DNA of 64,000 nt from Candidatus Latescibacterota bacterium (GCA_022823725.1 JAJEHL010000011.1:1-64000), one strand, 5' to 3'. Shown: positions 1 through 7,940, counted from the stretch's first letter. Program-made: numbers and translations. Notes: generated by a model not told the origin, from the sequence alone.

Positions 1-26
1 TCAAATAAGTTTATTGACTTAAACCA

Positions 27-60
27 CTGGACGCCTGCTTAAAACATGCAGGCGTGACGA
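27..60 (+). repeat. palindromic hairpin element, stem variant
   Basis: An 8-bp perfect stem (31-38 with 48-55, ACGCCTGC/GCAGGCGT) closes a 9-nt loop TTAAAACAT. The flanks CTGG and GACGA and the loop match those of the hairpin at 45765-45798 almost exactly, although the stem sequence is entirely different. I read it as a stem-swapped member of the same dispersed family, sitting 7 bp from another copy at 68-100. No gene is visible in 1-142. Confidence 0.6.
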
Positions 61-67
61 ACGGGGG

Positions 68-100
68 TTGTCATTGCGGCAGGGTGTAAGCCGCAATCCA
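68..100 (+). repeat. dispersed REP-like hairpin, copy 1
   Basis: Palindrome with arms TTGCGGC and GCCGCAA inside the frame TGTCAT...TCCA. Further copies lie at 4866-4899, 7977-8009 and 45766-45797. The TCATTGCG...CGCAATCCA layout recalls REP-type palindromes reported between genes of many bacteria. Role unknown: it could be a transcript-end structure or a non-autonomous mobile repeat. The loop of this copy differs from the others. Confidence 0.7.
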
Positions 101-142
101 GTCTATCAAATAAAATATTAGTAAATTTTTTTGACAGAGCAC

Positions 143-676
143 TCAATATGTATTATCAAGATTCTTTTTAACATCCCCTTTATCCATCACCTCGGCTTTG
201 CTGATGCGAAAAAAGAGTTCGGAAGGATCTTTTTGCAACAATTCCAGACGACCTGTAATCGCAATGGGATTATAAGTAAAATCAATCGGTTTGCTCGGGC
301 GAATATCTACAAGAGACTCAGGCCCACCCCCACCTACACAAAACGAACATCCTCCAAGTGAATAGGGAGTCAAAACAAAACGCGTCTGTTTTTTTTCAGC
401 CGATAGCGGAATCATAAATCCGACAAGCTCGACGTACTTGCCATTCACTTTTTTCAACGTATCGGAAAATATGGGCACAAAGATCGGCGCATAAGGATCA
501 TAACTCACCGTAGCAAGGGTTTCCCAAAGCGAACCCTTCATCATCTGGGGCAACGGAGATGCTTGAAGTTCTGGGCGATGGTCTGTTGACGAGGGCGGTG
601 CCTCACTGCCAGTATCTATTCTCAAAATCACAGCAAATAACAAAATAAACATTATCGTGCGCTGTATATACATCAT
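143..676 (-). CDS. DUF3299 family secreted protein
   Basis: A 177-residue protein with an N-terminal hydrophobic signal segment (about residues 8-22) followed by a DUF3299-like domain: a region reading VNGKYVELVGFMIPL near residue 80 and a VLTPYSLGGCSFC stretch near residue 105, which are landmarks of that family. The function of DUF3299 is not established. It is the last gene of an operon, overlapping the ABC permease stop by 4 nt (ATGA), so it is translationally coupled to the transporter. I infer an extracytoplasmic partner of the transporter, perhaps handling metal or lipoprotein cargo. Family call from motif memory only. Confidence 0.7.
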   Translation of the reverse strand: MMYIQRTIMFILLFAVILRIDTGSEAPPSSTDHRPELQASPLPQMMKGSLWETLATVSYDPYAPIFVPIFSDTLKKVNGKYVELVGFMIPLSAEKKQTRFVLTPYSLGGCSFCVGGGGPESLVDIRPSKPIDFTYNPIAITGRLELLQKDPSELFFRISKAEVMDKGDVKKNLDNTY

Positions 677-1953
677 GCCACCTCCACAAGTGTTTGTGCG
701 ACATCTGTCCGATAGACCTGAAGCGCGGGTATAAGAGCCGATACACTACCCAACACAAGCGCCAGACCAATGAGCCAGAATTCATCGGACAAAATAATCC
801 ATCCCGTCAAATTTATATGCTGTGCCTCGCGCACCCATGCGCCAATCACCTCAGTGCTGGCATGCCCAAGCACAAAACCCAACCCCGTACCCATCAGTGT
901 AAGCAAGACCCCCTCCAAAAGCACCTGAAAGAAAAGTTTACCGCGACTTGCCCCCAGAGCACGCATCATAGCCAGATCGTATCGCCGATCTTTCATCGCA
1001 TTATAAAGAGCCACAAAAATGCTCAACGTCGCTGCAAATACCAGAACCCCGCCAAAAACCCGCACCACCTCCAACCCAACACCGAGCAATACAAAAAGGC
1101 GCGTTGTCTCAAATGCGGGGGACGCGGCCTGAAATTTTGTCTCTTTGTTCACATATCTCGGAAACGACACGGCTGCAATAGGTGAACGATAGCGAATCAA
1201 CAGACTCGTAACTTCGCGCTCGGCATCAATTTCACTATCCATCGGCAAACCGAGAATATCGCGCGCGCTATCCTCATCGGTATGGCTTTCCATGTGGTGA
1301 TCCTGTCCATCGCCCTCCCCCTCTTCTTCATGGGGTTCGTGAACCAACCAAACCGTTTCCACAGAAGTCAATAACAGACGGTCAATAATAGAACCCGTTG
1401 GTTGCAACACACCCACCACGCGAAACGGTTGCGATTCGTGTTGATCAGAAGCAGTCTCTGCGGTCAAACCGTGCGAACTAATAATCTCGTCACCCAGCGC
1501 CAAACCTGTCACGCTGGCAACCTGGGCACCGATAACCACCTGGTATGGTGCATCCCAAAAGCTACCATCAACCAATTCCGCCCGATAGTGCCTGGCGTAT
1601 TCGGATGTCGTGCCCACAATGCGATAACCCCGATAATTATCTCCCAATGCCAGAGGTATCGCCTGTGCAACCGCTCTGTTTTTTGCCAGTTCACGCGCCT
1701 CTAAAAGCGGTATGTTTCCCGTTGGCACATCAACGTGAAAAACGCTGGACAAAATCAATTGCAGGGGACTGCCCTTCGCACCCACAACAACATCGATATT
1801 TTGAACATTGCGGTGCAAATTCTCTTCAAATTGTTCGCCAAAAAGCAACAAAACAACGACAATACCCGTTCCAAGTCCCAACAACAGCATATTGAGCAAT
1901 GTATTCAACTTGCGCCGATAAATATAGGCCAGACTAATTTTGAAGAGATTCAT
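673..1953 (-). CDS. ABC transporter permease, FtsX/MacB-like, with histidine-rich loop
   Basis: A 426-residue permease with one N-terminal membrane helix (about 18-38), a large periplasmic domain (about 40-280) and three C-terminal helices in an FtsX-type domain with the usual AMMRALGASRG motif near residue 330. This is the MacB/LolC topology, used for mechanotransmission or lipoprotein release rather than classic import. Unusual is an acidic, His-rich loop at 205-224 (H205, H208, H219, H220, H224), a plausible metal-binding loop. It overlaps the ATPase by 4 nt upstream and the DUF3299 gene by 4 nt downstream. With a Fur-family regulator at the head of the operon, metal homeostasis is the likeliest theme; similar gene sets have been called zinc-regulated (Zrg) loci in Vibrio, from memory. 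Confidence 0.85.
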   Translation of the reverse strand: MNLFKISLAYIYRRKLNTLLNMLLLGLGTGIVVVLLLFGEQFEENLHRNVQNIDVVVGAKGSPLQLILSSVFHVDVPTGNIPLLEARELAKNRAVAQAIPLALGDNYRGYRIVGTTSEYARHYRAELVDGSFWDAPYQVVIGAQVASVTGLALGDEIISSHGLTAETASDQHESQPFRVVGVLQPTGSIIDRLLLTSVETVWLVHEPHEEEGEGDGQDHHMESHTDEDSARDILGLPMDSEIDAEREVTSLLIRYRSPIAAVSFPRYVNKETKFQAASPAFETTRLFVLLGVGLEVVRVFGGVLVFAATLSIFVALYNAMKDRRYDLAMMRALGASRGKLFFQVLLEGVLLTLMGTGLGFVLGHASTEVIGAWVREAQHINLTGWIILSDEFWLIGLALVLGSVSALIPALQVYRTDVAQTLVEVA

Positions 1954-2603
1954 GCGGGCAATTCCACCTGTTCATCGAGCGTAATACAATGGTCAAAACT
2001 GTCGGTAATGCGATGATCATGTGAAGCCACCACCAGAGTTGCCTGAACCTCTCGCGCCGATGACACGAGCAAATCCAACACCTGTTCGCTGCGCGTGTCA
2101 TCCAACCCAGATGTCGGTTCATCGGCCAACAACAATTGGGGGCGGTTAATAACAGCCCGGGCGATAGCCACGCGCTGTTGTTGACCAAAACTCAGTTCCG
2201 ATGGATAGGCGTATTCGCGACCTGCCAGACCGAGAGTCGCAAGCACCTGTTGAACATGTGTTTTGTCCTGCTGTACACCGGCCATATAATGCGCCATAAG
2301 CAAATTTTCCAGCACCGTAAAAACGGGCAACAGGTGAAATTGTTGAAAAACAATGCCAATGCGTTGCCCGCGAAATCGATCCCGAGCAGTTTCTGTCAGT
2401 GCATAAATATCCTGTTCGGCAATATGCACACTGCCCTGTGAGGGCTTTAACAAACCGGCGATAATATGCAAAAGCGTCGTCTTGCCGCTTCCCGATGGCC
2501 CGTGCAACAGCCATTTTTCACCGGGATTGGCTTCAATATATTCGGGCAAGTCCAATACAAGACGACTGCCATAAACATGCCCAACGTGTTTAAGTTCAAA
2601 CAT
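1950..2603 (-). CDS. ABC transporter ATPase, LolD/MacB-like
   Basis: A 217-residue nucleotide-binding subunit. Walker A GPSGSGKT at 35-42, Q-loop near 87, signature LSFGQ at 137-141 (Gly replaced by Phe at the third position of the canonical LSGGQ), Walker B LLLADE at 157-162 and the D-loop SGLD just after. Size and the VFQQFHLLP stretch match the LolD/MacB branch that partners FtsX-like permeases. The next gene, the permease, overlaps by 4 nt; the Fur-family gene ends 30 bp upstream. It would energise the permease at 673-1953 on the cytoplasmic face. Confidence 0.92.
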   Translation of the reverse strand: MFELKHVGHVYGSRLVLDLPEYIEANPGEKWLLHGPSGSGKTTLLHIIAGLLKPSQGSVHIAEQDIYALTETARDRFRGQRIGIVFQQFHLLPVFTVLENLLMAHYMAGVQQDKTHVQQVLATLGLAGREYAYPSELSFGQQQRVAIARAVINRPQLLLADEPTSGLDDTRSEQVLDLLVSSAREVQATLVVASHDHRITDSFDHCITLDEQVELPA

Positions 2604-2633
2604 GAGATTGATTCCACCGCTCCTGGGCGACCA

Positions 2634-3026
2634 TCATGCCGCATTGCCACACGCATCACAGGTTCCGAGCAACACCACCTCATGTCCCGTCATCTGAAAC
2701 CCGTCTGGAACCAGGGAATCGAGGCCCTCGACGCAACCGAAGAGGTCGAACGCGTGGTCGCAGGTCGAGCAAAGAAAGTGATGGTGATGCTCGCGGTCCT
2801 TGGGCTCGTACCGAACGCCGCGGCCCAACCCTTCGACCGACTCCAGCGTGCCTTCCTCAACACCCCGTTGGAGCGCGCGGTATACCGTGGCGAGACCGAC
2901 ACTCTTTCCGCTTCCGATCAGGCGACTCCACAGTTCCCTGGCGGATAGGGGGCCATCCGCCTCGCCAAGGGCTCGCAAGACGGTCTGCTGCTGATTCGCT
3001 CTCTGCTGTTGATTCGTTCTTTGCAT
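2634..3026 (-). CDS. Fur/Zur-family metal-responsive repressor
   Basis: A 130-residue Fur-family protein: winged-helix half (1-75, with SVGLATVYRAL recognition helix at 42-52) and dimerisation half with the metal motif HHHHF at 80-84 and two zinc-type pairs C86/C89 and C123/C126. I start it at the ATG at 3026 rather than the GTG at 3050 because the latter lies inside the promoter and operator. The first 14 residues are Gln/Asn-rich. It heads the operon with the ABC transporter and DUF3299 genes and probably represses its own promoter when metal is plentiful. Fur, Zur and PerR cannot be told apart here; the transporter with a His-rich loop favours Zur-type sensing. The gene looks more GC-rich than its neighbours. 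Confidence 0.9.
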   Translation of the reverse strand: MQRTNQQQRANQQQTVLRALGEADGPLSARELWSRLIGSGKSVGLATVYRALQRGVEEGTLESVEGLGRGVRYEPKDREHHHHFLCSTCDHAFDLFGCVEGLDSLVPDGFQMTGHEVVLLGTCDACGNAA

Positions 3027-3027
3027 G

Positions 3028-3061
3028 GAGAAATGATAATCAATTCTCACATTATTGTCAA
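3028..3061 (-). promoter_or_regulatory. sigma-70 promoter and Fur-type operator of the fur-ABC operon
   Basis: On the minus strand a TTGACA -35 (3056-3061), 17-bp spacer and TATCAT -10 (3033-3038) precede the ATG at 3026 by only 6 nt, so the message should be leaderless or nearly so. A 21-bp palindrome at 3028-3048 (arms GAGAA/TTCTC, 18 of 21 positions symmetric) covers the -10 and contains GATAATCA, typical of Fur-family boxes. Autoregulation is inferred. Confidence 0.75.
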
Positions 3062-3133
3062 GTCCTCCGTATTGAGATCAAAAAAAGCAATGCCCAATTG
3101 AGTGCATAATGCACATCAACAAACTCCTGATTT

Positions 3134-3520
3134 TCAAAGAGTTTGAAATAGCGCGTGACTTTTCAGCGCACGATCAAATGTAAGTGTTTTATCACATCCA
3201 GCTTGTTTGCTTTCATGACCAAGTAGATAATCCGAAAAATCCCCTTTATTTTTTTTATAATCAGCCAGTGCTTTCTCCATCAATGCTTTATTGTCAAAAG
3301 CGAATTGACGTGTTTGAAGTATTTTTTTAAGGGTGTCTGAAATCGTTGATCTGTCATAATTATATGCCGTTTCCAGAACCCAAATAAGTTCGCACATGCC
3401 CATGGATGTGATAAAAAAGGAGACGTTATCTGTCTCAATTTCGCGTGTTGCGATTCTCGATTGTTCAGGATCATCTTGCGTAAGATAACGAACGAGTACA
3501 TTGGTATCCAAGCCCATCAT
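3134..3520 (-). CDS. PIN-domain toxin, VapC-like ribonuclease
   Basis: A 128-residue PIN domain. The expected acidic metal ligands are all present: D5 in the opening GLDTNVLVRYL, E44 in MCELIW, D97 in GDFSDYL and D116 in TFDRAL. PIN toxins of this size cleave tRNA or rRNA when the antitoxin is degraded. It overlaps the upstream antitoxin gene by 4 nt (ATGA), the standard VapBC arrangement with antitoxin first. Nothing suggests inactivation. Confidence 0.9.
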   Translation of the reverse strand: MMGLDTNVLVRYLTQDDPEQSRIATREIETDNVSFFITSMGMCELIWVLETAYNYDRSTISDTLKKILQTRQFAFDNKALMEKALADYKKNKGDFSDYLLGHESKQAGCDKTLTFDRALKSHALFQTL

Positions 3521-3759
3521 TGATTTTTACTACCTCGCAAACGAATGGCCCGTTTCATATCCTCAATAGAGACCGGCTTAGAGGGGGGGGGCAAAATACC
3601 TTTCAAATCTCGGACATCTCGCAGATTTGATTTTATAACCACATCTCCATTGTTTTGAATAACAATATTCAATCGGTCTCCTGGATGGAGGTGTAGATAC
3701 TCCAGTACTTCTTTGGGCAAAAGCAGGTGACCATCTTCTTTGAGCATTGTTTCAGCCAT
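3517..3759 (-). CDS. AbrB/MazE-fold antitoxin, VapB-like
   Basis: An 80-residue protein with a swapped-hairpin AbrB-type N-terminal DNA-binding domain (LPKEVLEYLHLHPGDRLNI at about 14-32) and a C-terminal tail (about 50-80) rich in charged residues that would wrap the PIN toxin. A strong ribosome site AAGGAGG lies 6 nt before the ATG. An 11-bp palindrome GCAAAATTTGC at 3783-3793 just upstream is a candidate operator for autorepression by the VapBC complex. Partner of 3134-3520. Confidence 0.85.
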   Translation of the reverse strand: MAETMLKEDGHLLLPKEVLEYLHLHPGDRLNIVIQNNGDVVIKSNLRDVRDLKGILPPPSKPVSIEDMKRAIRLRGSKNQ

Positions 3760-3977
3760 AGTGAACCTCCTTCGTCTCTACTGCAAAATTTGCTTTTCTT
3801 TCATCATTTCGGCAAGCGTGAGACTGTATTTCTTCTGAGAAGAAAATGTAAAGGACTGCCCACAGAAAGTCAATCAATGTTCATATTCATTTACAAATAT
3901 TTACAGGGAACCCAACCGCCCTTATTGATGTTTAATACCGTAAACCGTTACCGCGCTGTATAAAAAGGAGTGAGCCA

Positions 3978-4766
3978 ATGCACACCAGATGGTTTTTCCT
4001 CTTCGCTCTGTTCCTTGCTGCCTGTATAGGCCCGTTAGACCCGAACAACTCCGAATACATTGAAATACGGGAAGTAACTGTCGGCCCGGCCCTGGCCAGA
4101 TGCTACGGTGTGGGCGAACAGTCTTGTATGATCGTTGACGGCTCATTGTTCTATGACGGCATAGAGGGCTTCAACTTCGAAGCGGGCTACAACTATCGTC
4201 TGCGGATCGGCATATACGACCCCTATGATGGCGAGGAGCCACCTCAGGATGCTGGCCAATACAGTTATCGCCTGCTGGAACAAATAGAAAAAACCCGCGC
4301 GCCATCCACTCCCGCAACCTTATCTGTGGGACCGACGCGGGTAAAATGCGTGCAGCTTGACGACTTCTGTCTCCTGATCAACGGCGCGCCATACGACGAC
4401 ATCATCACCAACTTTGATTACGAAGCCGGCTATCACTATACTCTCGATGTAAACCAATACAGCGATGGCCGATACGTATTAAATGAAATAGTCTCAAAAA
4501 CCGAAGTGACGGGCACACAAGAAGAAATAACCGTAGGACCACACAGAATCCCATGCAACGACAACTCCCCCGTGTATTGCAACGTCGTCAATGGCGAAGC
4601 ATTCCGCAGTGAAATCGTGAACTTCCAACCCTGGCACAACTACAGCTACCGTCTGCGAGTCGAACGCTTCGACATGTTTACCAATAACACAACCCCGCCG
4701 TCATCCAATATCCCAACCTATGGGTATCGCTGGCTGGAAACCCTCGAGCAAAGCACCAACAATTGA
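3978..4766 (+). CDS. lipoprotein with three DUF4377 repeats
   Basis: A 262-residue lipoprotein: signal peptide ending in the lipobox LAAC with C16 as the lipidated residue. Three tandem copies of a DUF4377-type unit follow at about 23-92, 102-178 and 182-258. Each opens with a TVGP or SVGP strand, carries a Cys pair (ARCYGVGEQSC, VKCVQLDDFC, IPCNDNSPVYC), and ends in a Y-x-Y-R/L-L aromatic strand. The paired cysteines suggest one disulfide per repeat. DUF4377 has no assigned function that I know of; a surface-exposed beta protein is likely. AAAAAGGAG precedes the ATG by 8 nt. It stands alone, 34 bp upstream of the inverted repeat that opens the unknown cassette. Confidence 0.8.
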   Translation: MHTRWFFLFALFLAACIGPLDPNNSEYIEIREVTVGPALARCYGVGEQSCMIVDGSLFYDGIEGFNFEAGYNYRLRIGIYDPYDGEEPPQDAGQYSYRLLEQIEKTRAPSTPATLSVGPTRVKCVQLDDFCLLINGAPYDDIITNFDYEAGYHYTLDVNQYSDGRYVLNEIVSKTEVTGTQEEITVGPHRIPCNDNSPVYCNVVNGEAFRSEIVNFQPWHNYSYRLRVERFDMFTNNTTPPSSNIPTYGYRWLETLEQSTNN

Positions 4767-4800
4767 TTTGCGTCTGAGAAGCCGAAATATTAGATCATAT

Positions 4801-4931
4801 CAATGAATTTGCGGTGTATGATTTCTAAAGAATATTTCTGTAAGAAAAGAGCCACAGAATTGCGATTGTCATTGCGGCATGATTTTGAGCCGCAATCCAC
4901 TAAGAAGTTGTAATCTAAACGTGATTCCCCT
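4801..4931 (+). repeat. left inverted repeat of the three-gene cassette (with REP-like hairpin copy 2)
   Basis: Inverted counterpart of 7946-8075. The hairpin core 4866-4899 matches the right copy at all but one position over about 33 nt. Outward, 4832-4863 aligns with 8012-8043 without gaps at 25 of 32 positions, and 4801-4820 with 8056-8075 at 16 of 20; inward, 4907-4931 matches 7946-7969 at about 16 of 24 with one gap. It fills the whole gap up to the stop codon of the first cassette gene. Alignment by eye. Confidence 0.7.
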
Positions 4932-6078
4932 AACTGGACTCCACTTTTGACTGTTTACGCAACTCATCAATCTGCTGGCGGTCCCCACGTTCCTGGTCAG
5001 GTGTGTAGATGGACCATAGCTGGCTATATATCTCCCCGACATAATCCCCTAACTCTGGAGACAGCTTTCGTTTGCTATCTACCAAGGTGAGCAGTTTCAA
5101 TACCAGGATTTTATCAGTACGGTCACGCTGTCCCAGCGGAAACGCGCTGATCGCTATCGCAGTCTGCTCAGCCTCATCAATCGCGTCTAACAAGAGCCAT
5201 AGCTGGCCCCAAAAACGCAGTGCTACAAGGTCGAATTGCCCTCCATCGCCAAAACGATCCGAGGCGATGCGAATGAGTTCAGAAATGATCATCTCGCCGT
5301 AGTGTGTATCCGTCTCACCTTCTCGAGTACTCTTGAGCTTTCGCTGGTCAATCAGAGCCCATAAGGCACAAGGTCCGACTCCTGAATCGCGTGCTTGATC
5401 CAGCAACCATGCGCCACTCGGATCGCCAAACTCGGCAGCATAGCGAGCCGCAAGCTCTTCTACGATCAAGGCTTCGGTGTGGATAGGGATGTACTGCTCA
5501 GAGAAATGACAGTGACCCCACAGAACCTCGGCGAGAGTACGGACCTGGGCAGGATCTATCGCACGATCGAGTTCTTTTAGTACAGGGATCGCGTGGAGTG
5601 CGACCAAAAACCAGTGTTGCACGGCCCGGTCAGCGGTACTGAAAGCTTTGTAATTCTCCTCAGCGTCCCACACGCTCAGCGGCAACTCCCGACACTGAGT
5701 CGAGGCCCAACTCGGCAGATCAAGTTCCTCGCAAGACATGGCAAGAGCCGCACCAAGGCTCCTGAACCACTCGCGGTGGTGCCAGTCATCCCAGAATAGA
5801 AATAGATCGTTCTGTTCCAACTGCTTGGCAATGTGCTGATCGTGCAGGTCAAGAGTCATTTGAGCGATCTCAGCGGCTCGCGCAGGCTCCACATCGCGGA
5901 TCTCCCAAGCAACATTCGCCAGGTGCCGGAGCCAAGTCGTTCTCCGGGTCAGACATAATCCGGCGCGAAGTTCGGTAAGCAGATCATCGGACCACGACTG
6001 GTGAACGAGGCGGGCGAGTAGTTCCAAGCATGCCCTCTCAAGTTGCTCAATTCGGAGCGGCTTGGCTTGGCTGGTCAT
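4930..6078 (-). CDS. unknown helical protein of the inverted-repeat cassette
   Basis: A 382-residue protein that I do not recognise. No signal peptide, membrane helix or classic enzyme motif is visible. Composition and periodicity suggest an all-helical, TPR-like or HEAT-like solenoid, with many Trp residues (for example FWDDWHHREWF near residue 94 and LRFWGQLWLLLDA near 287) and a charged C-terminal tail. It is the last of three minus-strand genes, 68 bp after the 458-residue membrane protein gene, and ends exactly at the left inverted repeat. A cytoplasmic scaffold or regulator for the membrane protein is possible but unproven. Confidence 0.7.
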   Translation of the reverse strand: MTSQAKPLRIEQLERACLELLARLVHQSWSDDLLTELRAGLCLTRRTTWLRHLANVAWEIRDVEPARAAEIAQMTLDLHDQHIAKQLEQNDLFLFWDDWHHREWFRSLGAALAMSCEELDLPSWASTQCRELPLSVWDAEENYKAFSTADRAVQHWFLVALHAIPVLKELDRAIDPAQVRTLAEVLWGHCHFSEQYIPIHTEALIVEELAARYAAEFGDPSGAWLLDQARDSGVGPCALWALIDQRKLKSTREGETDTHYGEMIISELIRIASDRFGDGGQFDLVALRFWGQLWLLLDAIDEAEQTAIAISAFPLGQRDRTDKILVLKLLTLVDSKRKLSPELGDYVGEIYSQLWSIYTPDQERGDRQQIDELRKQSKVESS

Positions 6079-6146
6079 GAAACAAAAAGGGCGCTGGAGA
6101 TACTCTCTCCGACGCCCGAAACCACGATGATCTCAATCAACTACAC

Positions 6147-7523
6147 CTATACGGGTAACCGTCCCGCCCGGTCCGTCAAACCGCCGATCTGGCCCACGAT
6201 ACGCTCCAGTGCCTCAATCTCCTTCTGCTCAACCTCTCCCCAGAGCTTCAGGTTTTTGTCCAACAACGCCCATTTGAGAGCATGAGAACCGTTCCATATA
6301 AACCCAATCCACGCCGCGTAGTTCAGATTGAGGATATCCTGGGTGATGTACACCTTGGCCCCATTCACAGATGCTACTGTTCCATAAGCCATAGCGAGCA
6401 TCATCCTGAATCGAGGATTCATCTTCAAGGGTATCGTATCCATCAGAGCTTCCCCCAGAGGCGCACCAGCGCGCTTCACCTGTTTGACAGCGTAGAAGAC
6501 GCGCATCATCACCTCCATAATCAGCACTGGAATACTGGTTACGACAAACTGACGAAAATCGTACCCATTGGCGTACATGTACCCGATTTGCTTGCCCAAG
6601 TCGGAATCTCCCACCGGGAGGCTACCAAACATGCGAAGGATACCCATAAAGGGAGCAGGTAGCCCCATGCCTCTATTGTCTTTTGCGGAGGGGGCATTAA
6701 CATCGGACAGAAGGTGCCCAAACAGGCGACCAAGCAGCGGGAACAAGCCGCCATCCACAGGTTCTCCAGTAGTCTGGTAGATATTGAGGCCGCCGTTCTC
6801 AATTACCGTGCACGTGCCGCGCTGCATGTCCAAAACGCCAAATAGGAACCCCAGGATAGGATCGTGAGACAGTGACCGTAGTCGATGGTTTTTAGGGGCC
6901 AATGTGCGTGGCGGTGCCCCCAGTAGCTGAGCCACTGTGCTGGAGTCTGCTCCACCAATGGTGTTCAACCTACCGAATTCCTTGCTTACTTCGGGTGTTA
7001 AGAAGTGGTTGAATGCTTGCTGTACCCCCCTATTGAACACGCCATCCACCTCCGTAGTCCATGCGGTGGTCGGCTTGGCAGGAGCCTTAACGAACAGCCA
7101 ATCAAGCATCGCTGCGAACAGGCCGCACCCCCCGGCAATGGCATAGTCCCACCCATCAAGGGCGTAGCGGGCGTTAAAGTCCTTAATGTGGGCTGCGATC
7201 CGCTTATCCACGGTCTTCCAATCGTCGGCAGTCAGGATATCGTCCAGTTTGGCAGCCTCTGGGAACGCAGCCTCTGCCTCATTGTATATGGTCTCCGGGT
7301 CAACGTCTGGGAGTTCCTTGTGCTCACTCATCGCCTTAAGGTGGACCTGTTTCCTCTTCGCAAAATCTGGCGTTGACTTATCAACATCGCCCAATTCCGC
7401 CAGCCGCCTTTTAGTAGTGCTAATTTCCTTGTCGATCTCATCATGGGCTTCCTCAATGGTGTCGGATCGTTTTTGCAGAAGTGTGATGGCTTTGATGTTC
7501 CATTGTTCGTCCTTGCTGGTCAT
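6147..7523 (-). CDS. unknown membrane-associated protein with HDPILG motif
   Basis: A 458-residue protein with a charged coiled-coil-prone N-terminus (about 10-70), a hydrophobic helix near 126-145, a segment with the sequence HRLRSLSHDPILGFLFG at 213-229, and further hydrophobic stretches near 325-346 and 372-396. The HDP(I/V)LG signature and overall plan remind me of an uncharacterised family seen in mobile regions of Firmicutes and other bacteria, but I cannot confirm this. No catalytic motif is evident. It is the middle gene of the cassette, 11 bp after the 119-residue gene. A membrane effector (pore, or abortive-infection-type protein) is one speculative role. Confidence 0.75.
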   Translation of the reverse strand: MTSKDEQWNIKAITLLQKRSDTIEEAHDEIDKEISTTKRRLAELGDVDKSTPDFAKRKQVHLKAMSEHKELPDVDPETIYNEAEAAFPEAAKLDDILTADDWKTVDKRIAAHIKDFNARYALDGWDYAIAGGCGLFAAMLDWLFVKAPAKPTTAWTTEVDGVFNRGVQQAFNHFLTPEVSKEFGRLNTIGGADSSTVAQLLGAPPRTLAPKNHRLRSLSHDPILGFLFGVLDMQRGTCTVIENGGLNIYQTTGEPVDGGLFPLLGRLFGHLLSDVNAPSAKDNRGMGLPAPFMGILRMFGSLPVGDSDLGKQIGYMYANGYDFRQFVVTSIPVLIMEVMMRVFYAVKQVKRAGAPLGEALMDTIPLKMNPRFRMMLAMAYGTVASVNGAKVYITQDILNLNYAAWIGFIWNGSHALKWALLDKNLKLWGEVEQKEIEALERIVGQIGGLTDRAGRLPV

Positions 7524-7534
7524 GACAATACCTT

Positions 7535-7894
7535 CTATGGCTTTTGGCGTTTAAGTTCGTCAATGGAAGCCTTGATTTCTGCCAGTTCCTCGCGGAAGTG
7601 CTCGGCATTTGCAAGAAGCCGATCTTGGATTTTGTAGAGCTTCTCAATGGCTCTGCGCAGTGCCGCTACCTGTTTCGCATTCCTCTGCTTGTTCCTCAGA
7701 TTCTTAGCGATGGCATAGCCGACAACTCCTAATGGCCCTGTCAGGAGAACCACGCCTGCCGCAGCACCTGCCGCAGCTACCACATCAACCGCCTCTGGGA
7801 AATCGCGTTGAAGTTCATCAAATGCCTCCTTTATTTCTTTTTGTGCGCTGTCCTTCATCCGTTGAATCTCTGCGAGACTAAACTCGCTTCCCAT
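7535..7894 (-). CDS. small membrane/coiled-coil protein, first gene of cassette
   Basis: A 119-residue protein: amphipathic N-terminal helix (1-35), a Gly/Ala-rich hydrophobic segment of about 27 residues (39-65, AAAGVVLLTGPLGVVGYAIA inside), then a Lys/Arg/Glu-rich coiled coil to the end. A single glycine-zipper-like membrane hairpin between two coiled coils resembles small toxin-like or adaptor membrane proteins. AGAAAGGAAAT lies 4 nt before the ATG. It probably interacts with the 458-residue protein encoded 11 bp downstream. Not recognised as a known family. Confidence 0.75.
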   Translation of the reverse strand: MGSEFSLAEIQRMKDSAQKEIKEAFDELQRDFPEAVDVVAAAGAAAGVVLLTGPLGVVGYAIAKNLRNKQRNAKQVAALRRAIEKLYKIQDRLLANAEHFREELAEIKASIDELKRQKP

Positions 7895-7940
7895 GATTAT
7901 TTCCTTTCTTTAAGGGGAGTCTTTGTTTTTCAAAAAAAAA

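Noticed and set aside
1950-2603. LSFGQ in the ABC ATPase as an inactivating change
   Set aside because: The signature motif tolerates this position in some ABC proteins, and Walker A, Walker B and D-loop are intact.
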